Origin: J027 sp034437655
Lineage (GTDB): Bacteria; Chloroflexota; Anaerolineae; Aggregatilineales; J027
Direction: 5' to 3'
Length of the DNA: 64,000 bases
Assembly: GCA_034437655.1 (NCBI GenBank)
Contig: DAOTTU010000103.1
Span: forward strand, 1 to 64,000
The notes under the pieces were generated by a model. That model saw only the letters and a program-made list of their open reading frames with translations, was not told where the DNA came from and ran no database searches. Position 1 is the first letter of the stretch. Each line of letters opens with the position of its first letter. Positions 47,390 through 56,798 of this stretch are shown here, one piece after another. The translations under genes were made by a program, and so were the position numbers.

Positions 47390-47518
47390 CGCAAACTCCG
47401 CACATCATCACAGTTGAGATAAGGGTGGGGCCGACCTCAACAGAATATTCTGAAACCCACCGGCCACACACCACATATTGCGCAATGACGGCGGAATTTG
47501 CAACTTATCAACCTGACG

Positions 47519-48223
47519 CTATTCGATCTCAAACACAGTCATCAACCAGCGCCAGAGCGGAGCCATATTCCGAAAATGCACCATAACTTCATCCACCAAC
47601 ACGGCAGAATAGGCGACTTCAAGCGCTATCGTCGGTGAGTAGACATGCAATCCCTTAAATTTGAGCCATTCACCGCGTGGATGGTCAGCATCATACCCCC
47701 GGGGCACACGCTTTAGCTCTTTCCCGCCAGGCGTGTATTCACCAGCAGCTTGCACCTGCGTAACGGCTTCCTCAAGTGCTGAGCCTGTTTTATCATCATT
47801 TACCGCCTCACGATAGCGTTCTAACTGGCCTTTCCCAAAGCTGAACATCCCTGCCACCAGCCCGACCTCGTGCGGCGTGAGTTGCAGCCCGAAACCGGGC
47901 GCTTCCATGCGTTTATAGCCCGCAGGTGTGAACATCATCGCGATGTTGGTTTTGTAGGGGGATTTGTCTGCACTGAAGCGAGTGTCGCGATAGATACGCA
48001 TCATGGAACCGCCGTTGGTGCGCGTATCATATGACACGGGTGGGAATTCGGCTTGCAGACGTTCACCCAGCGCAATGACGAGTGCCTTTGCAGGTTGTTG
48101 CACACAGTCGATGTAGGTCTGTTTATTGGCTTCGAACCAGCTTTTCTCGTTGTTTTCACCCAGATCGCGCAAAAACTGAACGCCTTCACGCGGAAAGCCC
48201 GTGAATGGTTGACTGTTTGACAT
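47519..48223 (-). CDS. DUF2461 (TIGR02453) family protein
   Basis: 234 residues. FPREGVQFLRDLGENNEKSWFEANKQTY at the N-terminus and MMRIYRDTRFSADKSPYKTNIAMMF (about 74-98) are the diagnostic segments of this widespread family of unknown function. The protein is soluble with no signal peptide. GAGGAG eight bases upstream of ATG gives a clear start. It lies 32 bases after the SWIM gene on the same strand. Confidence 0.88.
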   Translation of the reverse strand: MSNSQPFTGFPREGVQFLRDLGENNEKSWFEANKQTYIDCVQQPAKALVIALGERLQAEFPPVSYDTRTNGGSMMRIYRDTRFSADKSPYKTNIAMMFTPAGYKRMEAPGFGLQLTPHEVGLVAGMFSFGKGQLERYREAVNDDKTGSALEEAVTQVQAAGEYTPGGKELKRVPRGYDADHPRGEWLKFKGLHVYSPTIALEVAYSAVLVDEVMVHFRNMAPLWRWLMTVFEIE

Positions 48224-48255
48224 TTTTGCTACTCCTCATTTGTTTGTAGGGTGCG

Positions 48256-48621
48256 TCACGCGCCACGACTGGTGATCCATAGCCCTTCGGACTCATCATC
48301 GGGCTTGGTCAGGAAGAATGTCTTCTTGTTCTGGCGTTCGGCTTCGTCCTGCGTGGACCAGAAGCTGAGGGTGCGGTTTTTCAGATTCGCGAGGTACTCC
48401 ATCGCTGCCATCACATGTGAACAGCCCACTCCCTGAAAGTGCCCCCACGGGCAGTCACAGGTTGCGTATACTTTCTCGTCGTCAACGAAGTCGAAGTGAA
48501 CCCGGTAGACAGTGCGTGGGTCGCGGCTACTACTAACGGCAATGGTGCTGGGGCCGGTCAGGGTACAGACCAGGGTGCGGCTTTCACGCTGAAGTTGTTT
48601 GATGTTGGTTGGTTTTTTCAC
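48256..48621 (-). CDS. SWIM zinc-finger protein
   Basis: 121 residues from GTG at 48621, preceded by AAGGTGG; an ATG at 48657 is less well placed. Residues about 56-70 read CDCPWGHFQGVGCSH, the C-x-C-x(n)-C-x-H zinc ligand pattern of SWIM domains, which bind DNA or protein. No other domain is recognisable. SWIM proteins of this size often act as partners of helicases or recombination proteins; none is next to it. It is followed by the DUF2461 gene. Confidence 0.8.
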   Translation of the reverse strand: MKKPTNIKQLQRESRTLVCTLTGPSTIAVSSSRDPRTVYRVHFDFVDDEKVYATCDCPWGHFQGVGCSHVMAAMEYLANLKNRTLSFWSTQDEAERQNKKTFFLTKPDDESEGLWITSRGA

Positions 48622-48776
48622 GATGCCCCACCTTTCGACTAGAAACGGATGTCTCAATTTATTAGAGAACTTATGTTCTAATTATACCACATTTTGAGGC
48701 ACCACAACATATGTACTATGTTGGAAATATCACGTTCCTGGTGGCGGTGGGGCGCTTGAATCAGTGTTGTTGCAGG

Positions 48777-50174
48777 CTAGTCTGACTCAATACTGTTCTG
48801 TATGGGCAAGCGCACAATGAAGCGTGTTTGACCCGGTTCAGAATGGGTTTCGATGGTGCCGCCGTGTTCTTGAATAATACGATAGCTCAGTTCGAGGCCC
48901 ATTCCTGTGCCTTTACCGACGTCTTTTGTCGTGAAAAATGGCTCGAAAATATGGGGCATCACATCCGGCGGAATGCCGGGGCCGTTGTCTGTGATTTCGA
49001 TCATGATAAAGGGGGCTTCGTCACGTGTCGTGACCGTTAACTGGCCGTTCCCCTCCAATGCATCGGCGGCGTTGTCAATAATGTTAGTGAACACCTGGTT
49101 CAACTCGCTGCCACGACCAGTGATGAGCGGCAAATCGTCTGCAAATTGTCGAATGATCTCAATGCCGCGCAGCTTGTAGTGCATGACTTTCAGTGTGGTT
49201 TGCAGGCTGTGGTTGATGTCCACTTCTTGCGTAGGCGCACGGTCCATGTAGGTATAAGATTTCACTGCGCCGACCAACTCGGAGATGCGTTCCGAGCCAG
49301 AGGTCATCTCGTCAAGTAGCGTCGCAGCGGTCAAGCCAACACAGGCCCAGTTGAGAATGTCACTGACAGCATGTGGAGGCAAGTTACTCACAAAGTTCTG
49401 CACATCCTTCAGGCGAAGCGCGGCATTGGCCAATACAGGCGCGATTTCCCAACTGTTTTCGACCTCTAATTCGTCAAGGTAGTCACCAATAGCATCTTCG
49501 CGGTCGGCAAGGTCAAGCGGCGACATAATCGGGCACTCTGGGACTTTGCGGATAACCTCTTTTTGCATGGTGATGAGGCTGTAGAGCTGCTCATTAGTCA
49601 TGCCGAGCTTAACCAATTGCAGCGTGCGCAGTTGCAAATTATGCACGGTTTCTTGCAGGCTACTTGCGGCCCGCCGTACTGCTGAGGCCGGATTATTCAG
49701 TTCATGTGCAAGCCCGGCTGAGAGCTTACCCAGCGCCGCCATTTTCTCTTGCTGAACGCTAATCGTGGCAGTACCGGCCATGCGTTCGCCCGCCACTTTC
49801 ATCACACGGGTGCCAAATTCGGGCGCATGCGCGAACATCTGACGAAAGGCATCCAGCTCAAGCACCATCAGATGTGTTGGCATGATGGCGCGTGAGGTAA
49901 CCTGTGAAGGGATGCCCTGCATAATGGACATCTCGCCGCCCATGATGCCGCGTGGGGTTGTTCCCAGCACAACCCGCCGATTTGCGAAGGTGCGCGTCAC
50001 CTGCAATTCGCCATCCAGCACGATGTAGAAACGCGGATTGTATTCGCCTTCCTGATAGAATGCATCGCCTGTTTCAAGGAATTCTTCAACGCTGGCGCCA
50101 ATCAACCATTGGACTTCGCCTTCTGGCAAGCCCTGAAATAGCGGGATATCGTAAAGTTTACTGACGGTCGTCAT
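48777..50174 (-). CDS. Cyclic-nucleotide-binding sensor histidine kinase
   Basis: 465 residues. A cNMP-binding domain (about 8-130) keeps the phosphate-binding pattern GGEMSIMQGIPSQVTSRA. A linker leads to a HisKA-like helix with AGLAHELNNP (His157), an unusually long helical dimerisation region, and an HATPase_c domain with NIIDNAADALEG, DNGPGIPP, FEPFFTTK and GTGMGLE. No membrane helix. It probably adjusts kinase activity to a cyclic nucleotide or redox cue and passes phosphate to the receiver-oxidoreductase encoded 12 bases upstream in the same operon. Confidence 0.9.
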   Translation of the reverse strand: MTTVSKLYDIPLFQGLPEGEVQWLIGASVEEFLETGDAFYQEGEYNPRFYIVLDGELQVTRTFANRRVVLGTTPRGIMGGEMSIMQGIPSQVTSRAIMPTHLMVLELDAFRQMFAHAPEFGTRVMKVAGERMAGTATISVQQEKMAALGKLSAGLAHELNNPASAVRRAASSLQETVHNLQLRTLQLVKLGMTNEQLYSLITMQKEVIRKVPECPIMSPLDLADREDAIGDYLDELEVENSWEIAPVLANAALRLKDVQNFVSNLPPHAVSDILNWACVGLTAATLLDEMTSGSERISELVGAVKSYTYMDRAPTQEVDINHSLQTTLKVMHYKLRGIEIIRQFADDLPLITGRGSELNQVFTNIIDNAADALEGNGQLTVTTRDEAPFIMIEITDNGPGIPPDVMPHIFEPFFTTKDVGKGTGMGLELSYRIIQEHGGTIETHSEPGQTRFIVRLPIQNSIESD

Positions 50175-50186
50175 GGTATCGTCTCC

Positions 50187-51854
50187 CTATAAATCACTGA
50201 GATGGGTATGCACGAATTGCACCGCGATAGAGCCCTCACCTACGGCAGAAGCAACCCGTTTGACAGACTGTGAGCGCACATCACCCACTGCGAACACACC
50301 CGGCACGCTGCTTTCTAGCAAGAGCGGTTCGCGCTTGAGCGTCCAGCTTGCGGGCAGGCGGCCGTTGGTGTCATAGAGTTGCGCGCCTGTGCGGATAAAA
50401 CCACGCTCATCTCTTATGACGGTGTCAGCCAGCCAATCCGTACGTGGCGTTGCACCAATGAAGATGAACAATCCGGCGGCGTCTTCAACCGTCTCGGCTT
50501 CGGTTTGGCGATGACGAGTCGTGATTTGTTGCAGATGACCGTCACCATGCACGGCTGCGACCTGCGTGTTGAGCCGGATTTCAATATTGGGGATTGTGCG
50601 AATACGCTCGACCAGATACATCGACATCCTGGCTTCTAATGAATCACCACGCACCAGCATAATCACTTTGCTGGCGAACCCGGAAAGATAAACGGCGGCT
50701 TGTCCTGCCGAATTACCAGCGCCGACGATATACGCGGGTTGATTGGTGCAGGCCGTGGCTTCTGTCAATGAGGCACCATAGAATACCCCGCGTCCGGCAA
50801 GTTGCGCCGCGCCGGGTACATCCAGCCTACGATAGGCCAGCCCGACCGACAGCACCAGCGCATGACAGGTGATCTGGCTGCTGTCTGAAAGCGTGAGAAT
50901 ACGATAGGGGCCGTCAACGTCGAGCCGGGTTGCTTCTTGCGGGGACAGAATTTCGACGCCGAAGCGCTTGGCCTGTGTTGTCGCCCGCCGCGCCAGGTCA
51001 CTGCCAGACAGCCCGGAAGGAAAGCCGAGGTAGTTTTCAATGCGTGAACTGGTGCCGGCCTGCCCGCCTGTGGCTTCACGCTCGATCAGCACCGTGCGTA
51101 GCCCTTCCGACGCGCCATAGACCGCTGCGGCCAGACCAGCCGGCCCACCGCCGACAATAGCGAGGTCATAAAACTGGTTCTGGGCCTGAGTTTGCAGACC
51201 GAGTTTTTCCGCCAGCGCTTGTGTGGAGGGATTGATAGCTGTCGTGCCATCGGTATAGATGACCAGTGGCAAGTTTTCAGCATTGCCGTTGAACTGGCTG
51301 AGTAAGTCTTCGGCGCGGGTGTTATGCTCGATGTCGAGATACTGATAGGGAACGTGGTTGCGGGCGAGGAAATCTTTAATCGTATGGGCAGCGGGCGACC
51401 ATTGGTGTCCCACGACGCGCACCCCTTCAAAACCCGGGCGAAAGTTTGCCTGCCAATCATCCAGCAGATCGTCAATGACCGGGTAAAGTTGTTCTTCTGG
51501 TGGGTCCCAGGGTTTGAGCAGATAGTGGTGGATGCCCGCGTCATTGATTGCGGCAATCGCGGCGTCGGTGTCGGCATAAGCGGTCAATAGGGCACGTCTG
51601 GCGTTGGGGACCAAGCCAGTTGCTTGTTGCAGAAATTCAACGCCGCTCATATGTGGCATGCGCTGATCACTGAGGAGCAACGCAACCGGGCTTTGCCGTT
51701 GTTGAAGTTCACGCAGTGTGTCGAGCGCAGTAGTACCGCTATCGACGCGCATAATGCGGTATTCCTTGCCATACCGTGAACGCAGGTCGCGCGCAATGGC
51801 TGACAGAACGTTTGGATCATCATCAATAGAGAGAATAATGGGCTTGATGGCCAT
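50187..51854 (-). CDS. Response regulator fused to a glutaredoxin-like and thioredoxin-reductase-like FAD oxidoreductase
   Basis: 555 residues from ATG at 51854 (GGAG nine bases upstream). A receiver domain (about 1-125) has the acidic pair IDDD and phospho-acceptor Asp in LLLSDQRMP, with LLKPWD. A glutaredoxin-like domain follows (about 135-215) without a C-x2-C. The C-terminal half is a thioredoxin-reductase fold: FAD motif AIVGGGPAGLAAA, NAD(P)H motif VGAGNSAGQAA and ATPRTDWL. The redox-active CxxC of true thioredoxin reductases is missing (ACTNQPAYI occupies that region), so it probably senses or shuttles electrons by another route. It pairs with the cNMP-binding kinase. Confidence 0.88.
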   Translation of the reverse strand: MAIKPIILSIDDDPNVLSAIARDLRSRYGKEYRIMRVDSGTTALDTLRELQQRQSPVALLLSDQRMPHMSGVEFLQQATGLVPNARRALLTAYADTDAAIAAINDAGIHHYLLKPWDPPEEQLYPVIDDLLDDWQANFRPGFEGVRVVGHQWSPAAHTIKDFLARNHVPYQYLDIEHNTRAEDLLSQFNGNAENLPLVIYTDGTTAINPSTQALAEKLGLQTQAQNQFYDLAIVGGGPAGLAAAVYGASEGLRTVLIEREATGGQAGTSSRIENYLGFPSGLSGSDLARRATTQAKRFGVEILSPQEATRLDVDGPYRILTLSDSSQITCHALVLSVGLAYRRLDVPGAAQLAGRGVFYGASLTEATACTNQPAYIVGAGNSAGQAAVYLSGFASKVIMLVRGDSLEARMSMYLVERIRTIPNIEIRLNTQVAAVHGDGHLQQITTRHRQTEAETVEDAAGLFIFIGATPRTDWLADTVIRDERGFIRTGAQLYDTNGRLPASWTLKREPLLLESSVPGVFAVGDVRSQSVKRVASAVGEGSIAVQFVHTHLSDL

Positions 51855-52070
51855 AGGGCGTGGCTCCGAGAGTTGTTGATGCACTGTATTTGGGTTTCTA
51901 TTGTGCCTATAGCTATGGCGGTTCGGCAACCCGCCAATTTGGGTAGCCTATACTGCTAGATCGTTTAGCTTCGTTCGGCCCAAATCCGCACAGCCTCAAT
52001 TGTGCGCCAAATCAGAAATAATGCTACAATGCTTGACCAATCATTTTATTTGTAGAAGGCAAGCCCACCA

Positions 52071-54494
52071 ATGAAGCACCCAATACGTTATCTCATCCCC
52101 TTTATTCTATTAACGGCGTTGTTACTGTTGACACCCCAGCCGCAAAGCCGCGCTCAGGATGGCGACACAGACCCGATTCGTGATAGCCTGAATGGCCTGG
52201 GGGTAAATACCAATGCCCAACCCCGCACAGATGCCAATGGCAACCCGCTTCCAGAAGATTATTCACCACTTGGCAAAACCTACACACCCGGTCAACGTGT
52301 CGAGCTGGCTGTGCTTGGTGTCGAGTTGGATGACACAACCGCACCAATGGCAATTATTGATGATCTGGGCGATGGTCTTGGTACACTGACCACCCGTGAA
52401 GATACGCCCTTCCTCGCATCAGATGTCTTGTCACGGGGCAACCCCAACACGCGCCGTAATGCTACGGCTGGTGATACTGATGGCGATGGCCGTGATGAAC
52501 TGGTAGCCGCCTATATGCGTGATCAGGAAGTCGTGCTGCGCGTCTTTGAAGATGCTGGTGGTAACTTTCTAGAAACTGAAAGTGTGTTGGCGTTGGCTGA
52601 AAATGTGCAGGATATTCAAGCCGCCACCGGTGACGTTAATGGCGATGGCAAGGATGAAGTGCTGCTAGCAGTGGCCTATCTTGATCGCGCTGAGCTATTG
52701 ATTGCTGGCGACGCAGGCGGACGCTTTGCCCTGTTGCAGGGTAGTGGCTTGACGCTGACAGGCGCGCTACCCGGTGCCAGTATCCACATGGAAGTTGTCT
52801 CTGGCAATCTTGACTACGACACAGCGACCGAGATTGCGGTGGTTTTCAATGAAATTGCCGACGACAGCGAAGGTATTGCGCAATATGCGATCTATGATGA
52901 TGCGAATGCAGGCTTTGCGTTGCTGAGCGGTGGTATTGTGCAGGGCATCGTACAGGGCATCAAAACCGCAATTATTGGTAATGTGGCGGTGGGTGACATT
53001 GATGGCGACGGGCTGGACGAAGTTGTTCTTGCGGGCTTGACCAACCGCGTCACCAACTGTGACACCAACGGCCATCTGCTGGTTGCACTGGACGATGCGC
53101 TGGCCCGTTTCGCGACAATTGGCACCTACTACGAGGACGTTTTTATGCGTGGCTGCCCCTCGTTTTCATCGTGGCGACTGCGCTATCTGCATGTGAACAC
53201 CTTTGATGTTGATGGTGACTTTGTTGACGAAATTTCGGTCAATCAATTTGTGTTTGACGACTGGAAGAACGAAGCACCGTTTACGCTGCTGCACCAGATT
53301 CCGGTTGAAAACAACCTGATTGATGTGAATGACTTTGGCTGGTGGGACCGCTCGACCTCGGACTTTGCCGTTGGCGACTTCACCGGGGATGGCCGTGACA
53401 ACTTGCTGATTTATATGCAAAATCGCGACACAGTTGATATTTGGGGGCTCAGCACGGATAACGTCTGGCAACGCTTGAATGAAATCCCGGTGCAGTTCTA
53501 CAATGCCCAACGGCCGATTGTCCCCATACTGGTACCGCTCAATGTTGACGAAGATAGCCCCGTGATGCAATACGTCGAAGCTGACTATCAACTGGTATTC
53601 ACCCAACCGATTGTAATCGCCGCTCTGGCCGCGCCGCCGTGTGGGGTAGGGCAGTCGAGCGCGAGTTGTAATACCGTCTTCGGTTCTGAAACCACCACCA
53701 CCGCCGAGGCTGAAACAAGCATCACGATCACCTCAAGTGCATCGGTAGGGGTTAATGTTGACGGTGGGTTTATTACGCAAAGTGAGGTCGAAGTGCGCGG
53801 GACTGTCACCCGTACCCTGACAGCCACGTTGGGTGCGTCGATCTTCCGCACCGACACCATCACCTTCGCCACCGGCCCCAGCGAAGACACGGTTATCTTT
53901 ACCAGTGTGCCGATTGACCGCTACACCTACCGCGTCGTTTCACACCCCGACCCGGTGATGGTCAATTCAACGATTAATGTTGATATTCCACGCGACCCGG
54001 TGACAATCATGGCAGAGCGTAGCTTCTTCAATGCAAATGTGCCACCGGGCGCTATTCAGATTGACGAACGTGTCTTCCAGCATATCGTCGGTGAACCACG
54101 CAGCTATGCGACACGCGGCCAGAAACAGCAGCTCTTGCAACAATACCCCGGCTTTGAATCGACGCTGCAAAATGTCGGGCAGGGCACAGGGACACGCACG
54201 GTTGAAATCGCAATCGGTGGCGAACTGGCAGCGGGTGTGTCGCTGGGCCTGGGCTTTGAGGCGGAAGTTTCGGCAACAGGCGGCACGATACTTGCCGGGT
54301 ACTCTGTCGGTACTGAAGTCACCGCCTCACTGCGAATCGCGTACGGGGAAGCGTCGATTTACGGCGGCACAGTCGGCAATATTGACGCTGATAATTTTGC
54401 GGCTAACGCTTTCAGTTTCGGGCTATTCAGTTATGTCTACACCGACCCGAGTAGCAGTCAGCAATTCCAGGTGCTGAATTACTGGGTAGAGTAA
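52071..54494 (+). CDS. Secreted FG-GAP/VCBS repeat protein with serine/threonine-rich beta C-terminus
   Basis: 807 residues with a signal peptide (about 1-28, ending SRA-QDG). The N-terminal two thirds hold integrin-like FG-GAP repeats with calcium loops: DTDGDGRDE (135-143), DVNGDGKDE (188-196), DIDGDGLDE, a variant DVDGDFVDE and DFTGDGRDN. These probably form a beta-propeller. The C-terminal ~270 residues (from about 545) are a different all-beta region with alternating serine/threonine strands (TTTTAEAETSITITSSAS). No protease or lectin motif is visible. It likely acts at the cell surface or outside. Confidence 0.82.
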   Translation: MKHPIRYLIPFILLTALLLLTPQPQSRAQDGDTDPIRDSLNGLGVNTNAQPRTDANGNPLPEDYSPLGKTYTPGQRVELAVLGVELDDTTAPMAIIDDLGDGLGTLTTREDTPFLASDVLSRGNPNTRRNATAGDTDGDGRDELVAAYMRDQEVVLRVFEDAGGNFLETESVLALAENVQDIQAATGDVNGDGKDEVLLAVAYLDRAELLIAGDAGGRFALLQGSGLTLTGALPGASIHMEVVSGNLDYDTATEIAVVFNEIADDSEGIAQYAIYDDANAGFALLSGGIVQGIVQGIKTAIIGNVAVGDIDGDGLDEVVLAGLTNRVTNCDTNGHLLVALDDALARFATIGTYYEDVFMRGCPSFSSWRLRYLHVNTFDVDGDFVDEISVNQFVFDDWKNEAPFTLLHQIPVENNLIDVNDFGWWDRSTSDFAVGDFTGDGRDNLLIYMQNRDTVDIWGLSTDNVWQRLNEIPVQFYNAQRPIVPILVPLNVDEDSPVMQYVEADYQLVFTQPIVIAALAAPPCGVGQSSASCNTVFGSETTTTAEAETSITITSSASVGVNVDGGFITQSEVEVRGTVTRTLTATLGASIFRTDTITFATGPSEDTVIFTSVPIDRYTYRVVSHPDPVMVNSTINVDIPRDPVTIMAERSFFNANVPPGAIQIDERVFQHIVGEPRSYATRGQKQQLLQQYPGFESTLQNVGQGTGTRTVEIAIGGELAAGVSLGLGFEAEVSATGGTILAGYSVGTEVTASLRIAYGEASIYGGTVGNIDADNFAANAFSFGLFSYVYTDPSSSQQFQVLNYWVE

Positions 54495-54660
54495 GGATTA
54501 ATGCTGCATTCTGCACGGGTAATGTCATGCTGATGGTGTGGCATTGCCTACTTTTGCGGCGGCGCTAAATTCACTATTCACCCTGTTGCGGCCTTGTAGT
54601 ATGGTTTTTGCTGGTTTCAACACAACGCCACCACATAAAAACGAACCAGGGCTGGACAAG

Positions 54661-56691
54661 ATGATACCCGAATCAGAACTAGTTGTTTACGAGAACGTGT
54701 GGATTCCGATGCCAGATGGGATCCAACTTGCCGCGAAGGTCTGGTTGCCGCCTGACGCTGAAGAAAACCCCGTCCCGGCCATCGTTGAGTACATTCCTTA
54801 TCGCAAACGCGACCTCAAATCTATTCGTGATGCGCGGATTCATGCCTTTTTTGCGCAACGTGGCTACGCGGGCATACGGGTAGACTTGCGCGGGAGCGGC
54901 GACTCTGAAGGCGTACTCTATGACGAGTATTTGCAGCAAGAACAGGACGACGGCCTTACAATACTCAAATGGCTAGCCGAGCAGCCCTGGTGTACTGGCA
55001 AAGTTGGGTTATTTGGCTTGTCGTGGGGGGGCTTTAATGGGTTACAGATCGCGGCCCTGCAACCCCCGGAACTCGGCGCAGTCATCACTGTATGTTCGTC
55101 CGACGACCGCTATGTGGACGACGTACACTATATGGGTGGCTGCCTGCTGACGGATAATCTCTCTTGGGCGTCCACGATGTTTGCCCATACCTCGTGCCCA
55201 CCGGACCCGGCCGTCGTTGGTGACCGCTGGCGTGAGATGTGGCTAGAGCGGCTCGAAAACAGTGGCCTATGGCTCAAAACCTGGCTGGAACATCCGCACC
55301 GCGATGACTTCTGGCGTCATGCCTCCGTCTGTGAAGACTACAGTGCGGTGCAAGTGCCCGTGATGGCCGTTAGTGGCTGGGCAGATGGCTATTCAAATTC
55401 GGTTTTTCGCCTTATGCAACACCTACAGGTGCCGCGCAAAGGACTCGTCGGGCCGTGGGGGCATAAGTACCCACACGAAAACGGTATTGGACCAGACATT
55501 GACTTCCTCGGTGAATGCGTGCGCTGGTGGGATCAATGGTTGAAAGGCATAGACCGGGGCATTGAAGACGAGCCGATGCTGCGCGTCTGGATGCAGGATT
55601 TCTTTAATCCGATTGAAGCCAAGCCCAAGCGACCTGGCCGCTGGGTTGCCGAAGAAAGCTGGCATGACGACTACCGCGAACACCGCGAGTATATTCTTGG
55701 GCCACAACGGTTACTGCCTGCTGATGAAGTATCACCCGAAGACATCGAAAACGCACAGGATGCTGAGCTTACCTTGCAAAGCCCGCTGAGTGTTGGTCTA
55801 TTTGCGGGCAAATGGGCGTCTTATTCGTCTTCAACAGATTTGCCGTGGGATCAACGATCCGAAGACGGTGGTGCGCTGGTCTTTGATACTGAACCGCTCA
55901 CAGCGGCTGTTGAAATCCTCGGCTCCGCAGTGGTTGAATTAACATTGAAGGTGGACAAACCCATTGCGCAGGTCGCCGTTCGGCTCTCGGACATCGCGCC
56001 GGACGATCGTGCGACGCGGGTAACGTTCGGCATCCTTAACCTGGCCCATCGCGAAAGCCATGCCCACCCAACCCGGCTTGAACCCGGTCAACGCTATCGT
56101 GTGCGTGTACCGCTGAACTATGTGGCGCAGCGGTTCCCAGAAGGGCATCGCATTCGTGTAGCACTCTCAACGTCATATTGGCCATTGGCATGGCCGGCCC
56201 CAGAACCGGTGCAAATGACGGTCTGCATGGGAGAAAGTCGGTTATGGCTCCCGGTGCGCCAACCGAAACCGATTGACGACCAGTTGAAAGAACTGGGCAA
56301 AGCGCGTACGGCCTCTGCACCGGGAACAACACTGCTGGCACCAGCCAAACGCGAATGGACTGTCAGCCACAACCTCGCTTCGACTGAAGTGGCACTGAAT
56401 GTCGTGAATAACGACCCGCGTCTGTACCTGCACGAAATTGACCTCTCCTTTGGGCGTAACGTGCGCGAACGCTATACCTACCACCATAACGACTACAACA
56501 CCGTACGTGGTGAAGTTGAAACCGAACGTGAATTTGAGCGCGGTGACTGGAAAGTCTATACAATCACCCGCACCATTCTGACGTCAACACCCGAAACATT
56601 CATAGTGACGGCTGTGTTGGATGCATATGAGGGTGACAAACGTATCTTCAGCAAAACATGGGATGAGTCAATTCCACGAAAGCTTGTATAA
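54661..56691 (+). CDS. CocE/NonD family serine hydrolase (peptidase S15 type)
   Basis: 676 residues from ATG at 54661. The 41 codons upstream (from a GTG at 54538) look unrelated to the family. The N-terminal alpha/beta-hydrolase has a triad: Ser121 (GLSWGG), Asp242 (GWADGYS) and His268 (GPWGHKY), and the oxyanion region PYRKRD. The C-terminal jelly-roll domain (about 335-560) is the X-Pro dipeptidyl-peptidase type. Relatives cleave cocaine, glutaryl-7-ACA, alpha-amino acid esters or X-Pro dipeptides. No signal peptide with this start. An ATP-grasp and a methyltransferase gene follow on the same strand. Confidence 0.85.
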   Translation: MIPESELVVYENVWIPMPDGIQLAAKVWLPPDAEENPVPAIVEYIPYRKRDLKSIRDARIHAFFAQRGYAGIRVDLRGSGDSEGVLYDEYLQQEQDDGLTILKWLAEQPWCTGKVGLFGLSWGGFNGLQIAALQPPELGAVITVCSSDDRYVDDVHYMGGCLLTDNLSWASTMFAHTSCPPDPAVVGDRWREMWLERLENSGLWLKTWLEHPHRDDFWRHASVCEDYSAVQVPVMAVSGWADGYSNSVFRLMQHLQVPRKGLVGPWGHKYPHENGIGPDIDFLGECVRWWDQWLKGIDRGIEDEPMLRVWMQDFFNPIEAKPKRPGRWVAEESWHDDYREHREYILGPQRLLPADEVSPEDIENAQDAELTLQSPLSVGLFAGKWASYSSSTDLPWDQRSEDGGALVFDTEPLTAAVEILGSAVVELTLKVDKPIAQVAVRLSDIAPDDRATRVTFGILNLAHRESHAHPTRLEPGQRYRVRVPLNYVAQRFPEGHRIRVALSTSYWPLAWPAPEPVQMTVCMGESRLWLPVRQPKPIDDQLKELGKARTASAPGTTLLAPAKREWTVSHNLASTEVALNVVNNDPRLYLHEIDLSFGRNVRERYTYHHNDYNTVRGEVETEREFERGDWKVYTITRTILTSTPETFIVTAVLDAYEGDKRIFSKTWDESIPRKLV

Positions 56692-56798
56692 TATGAGAAA
56701 GCCGCATTGTTATACGACATCGTAGCCAGGCTCCCCGTTTCTTTCATATTGTAGAGATGCATTCCTTAAAGATGCTATCAAGGAGGGAATAGCGATTT

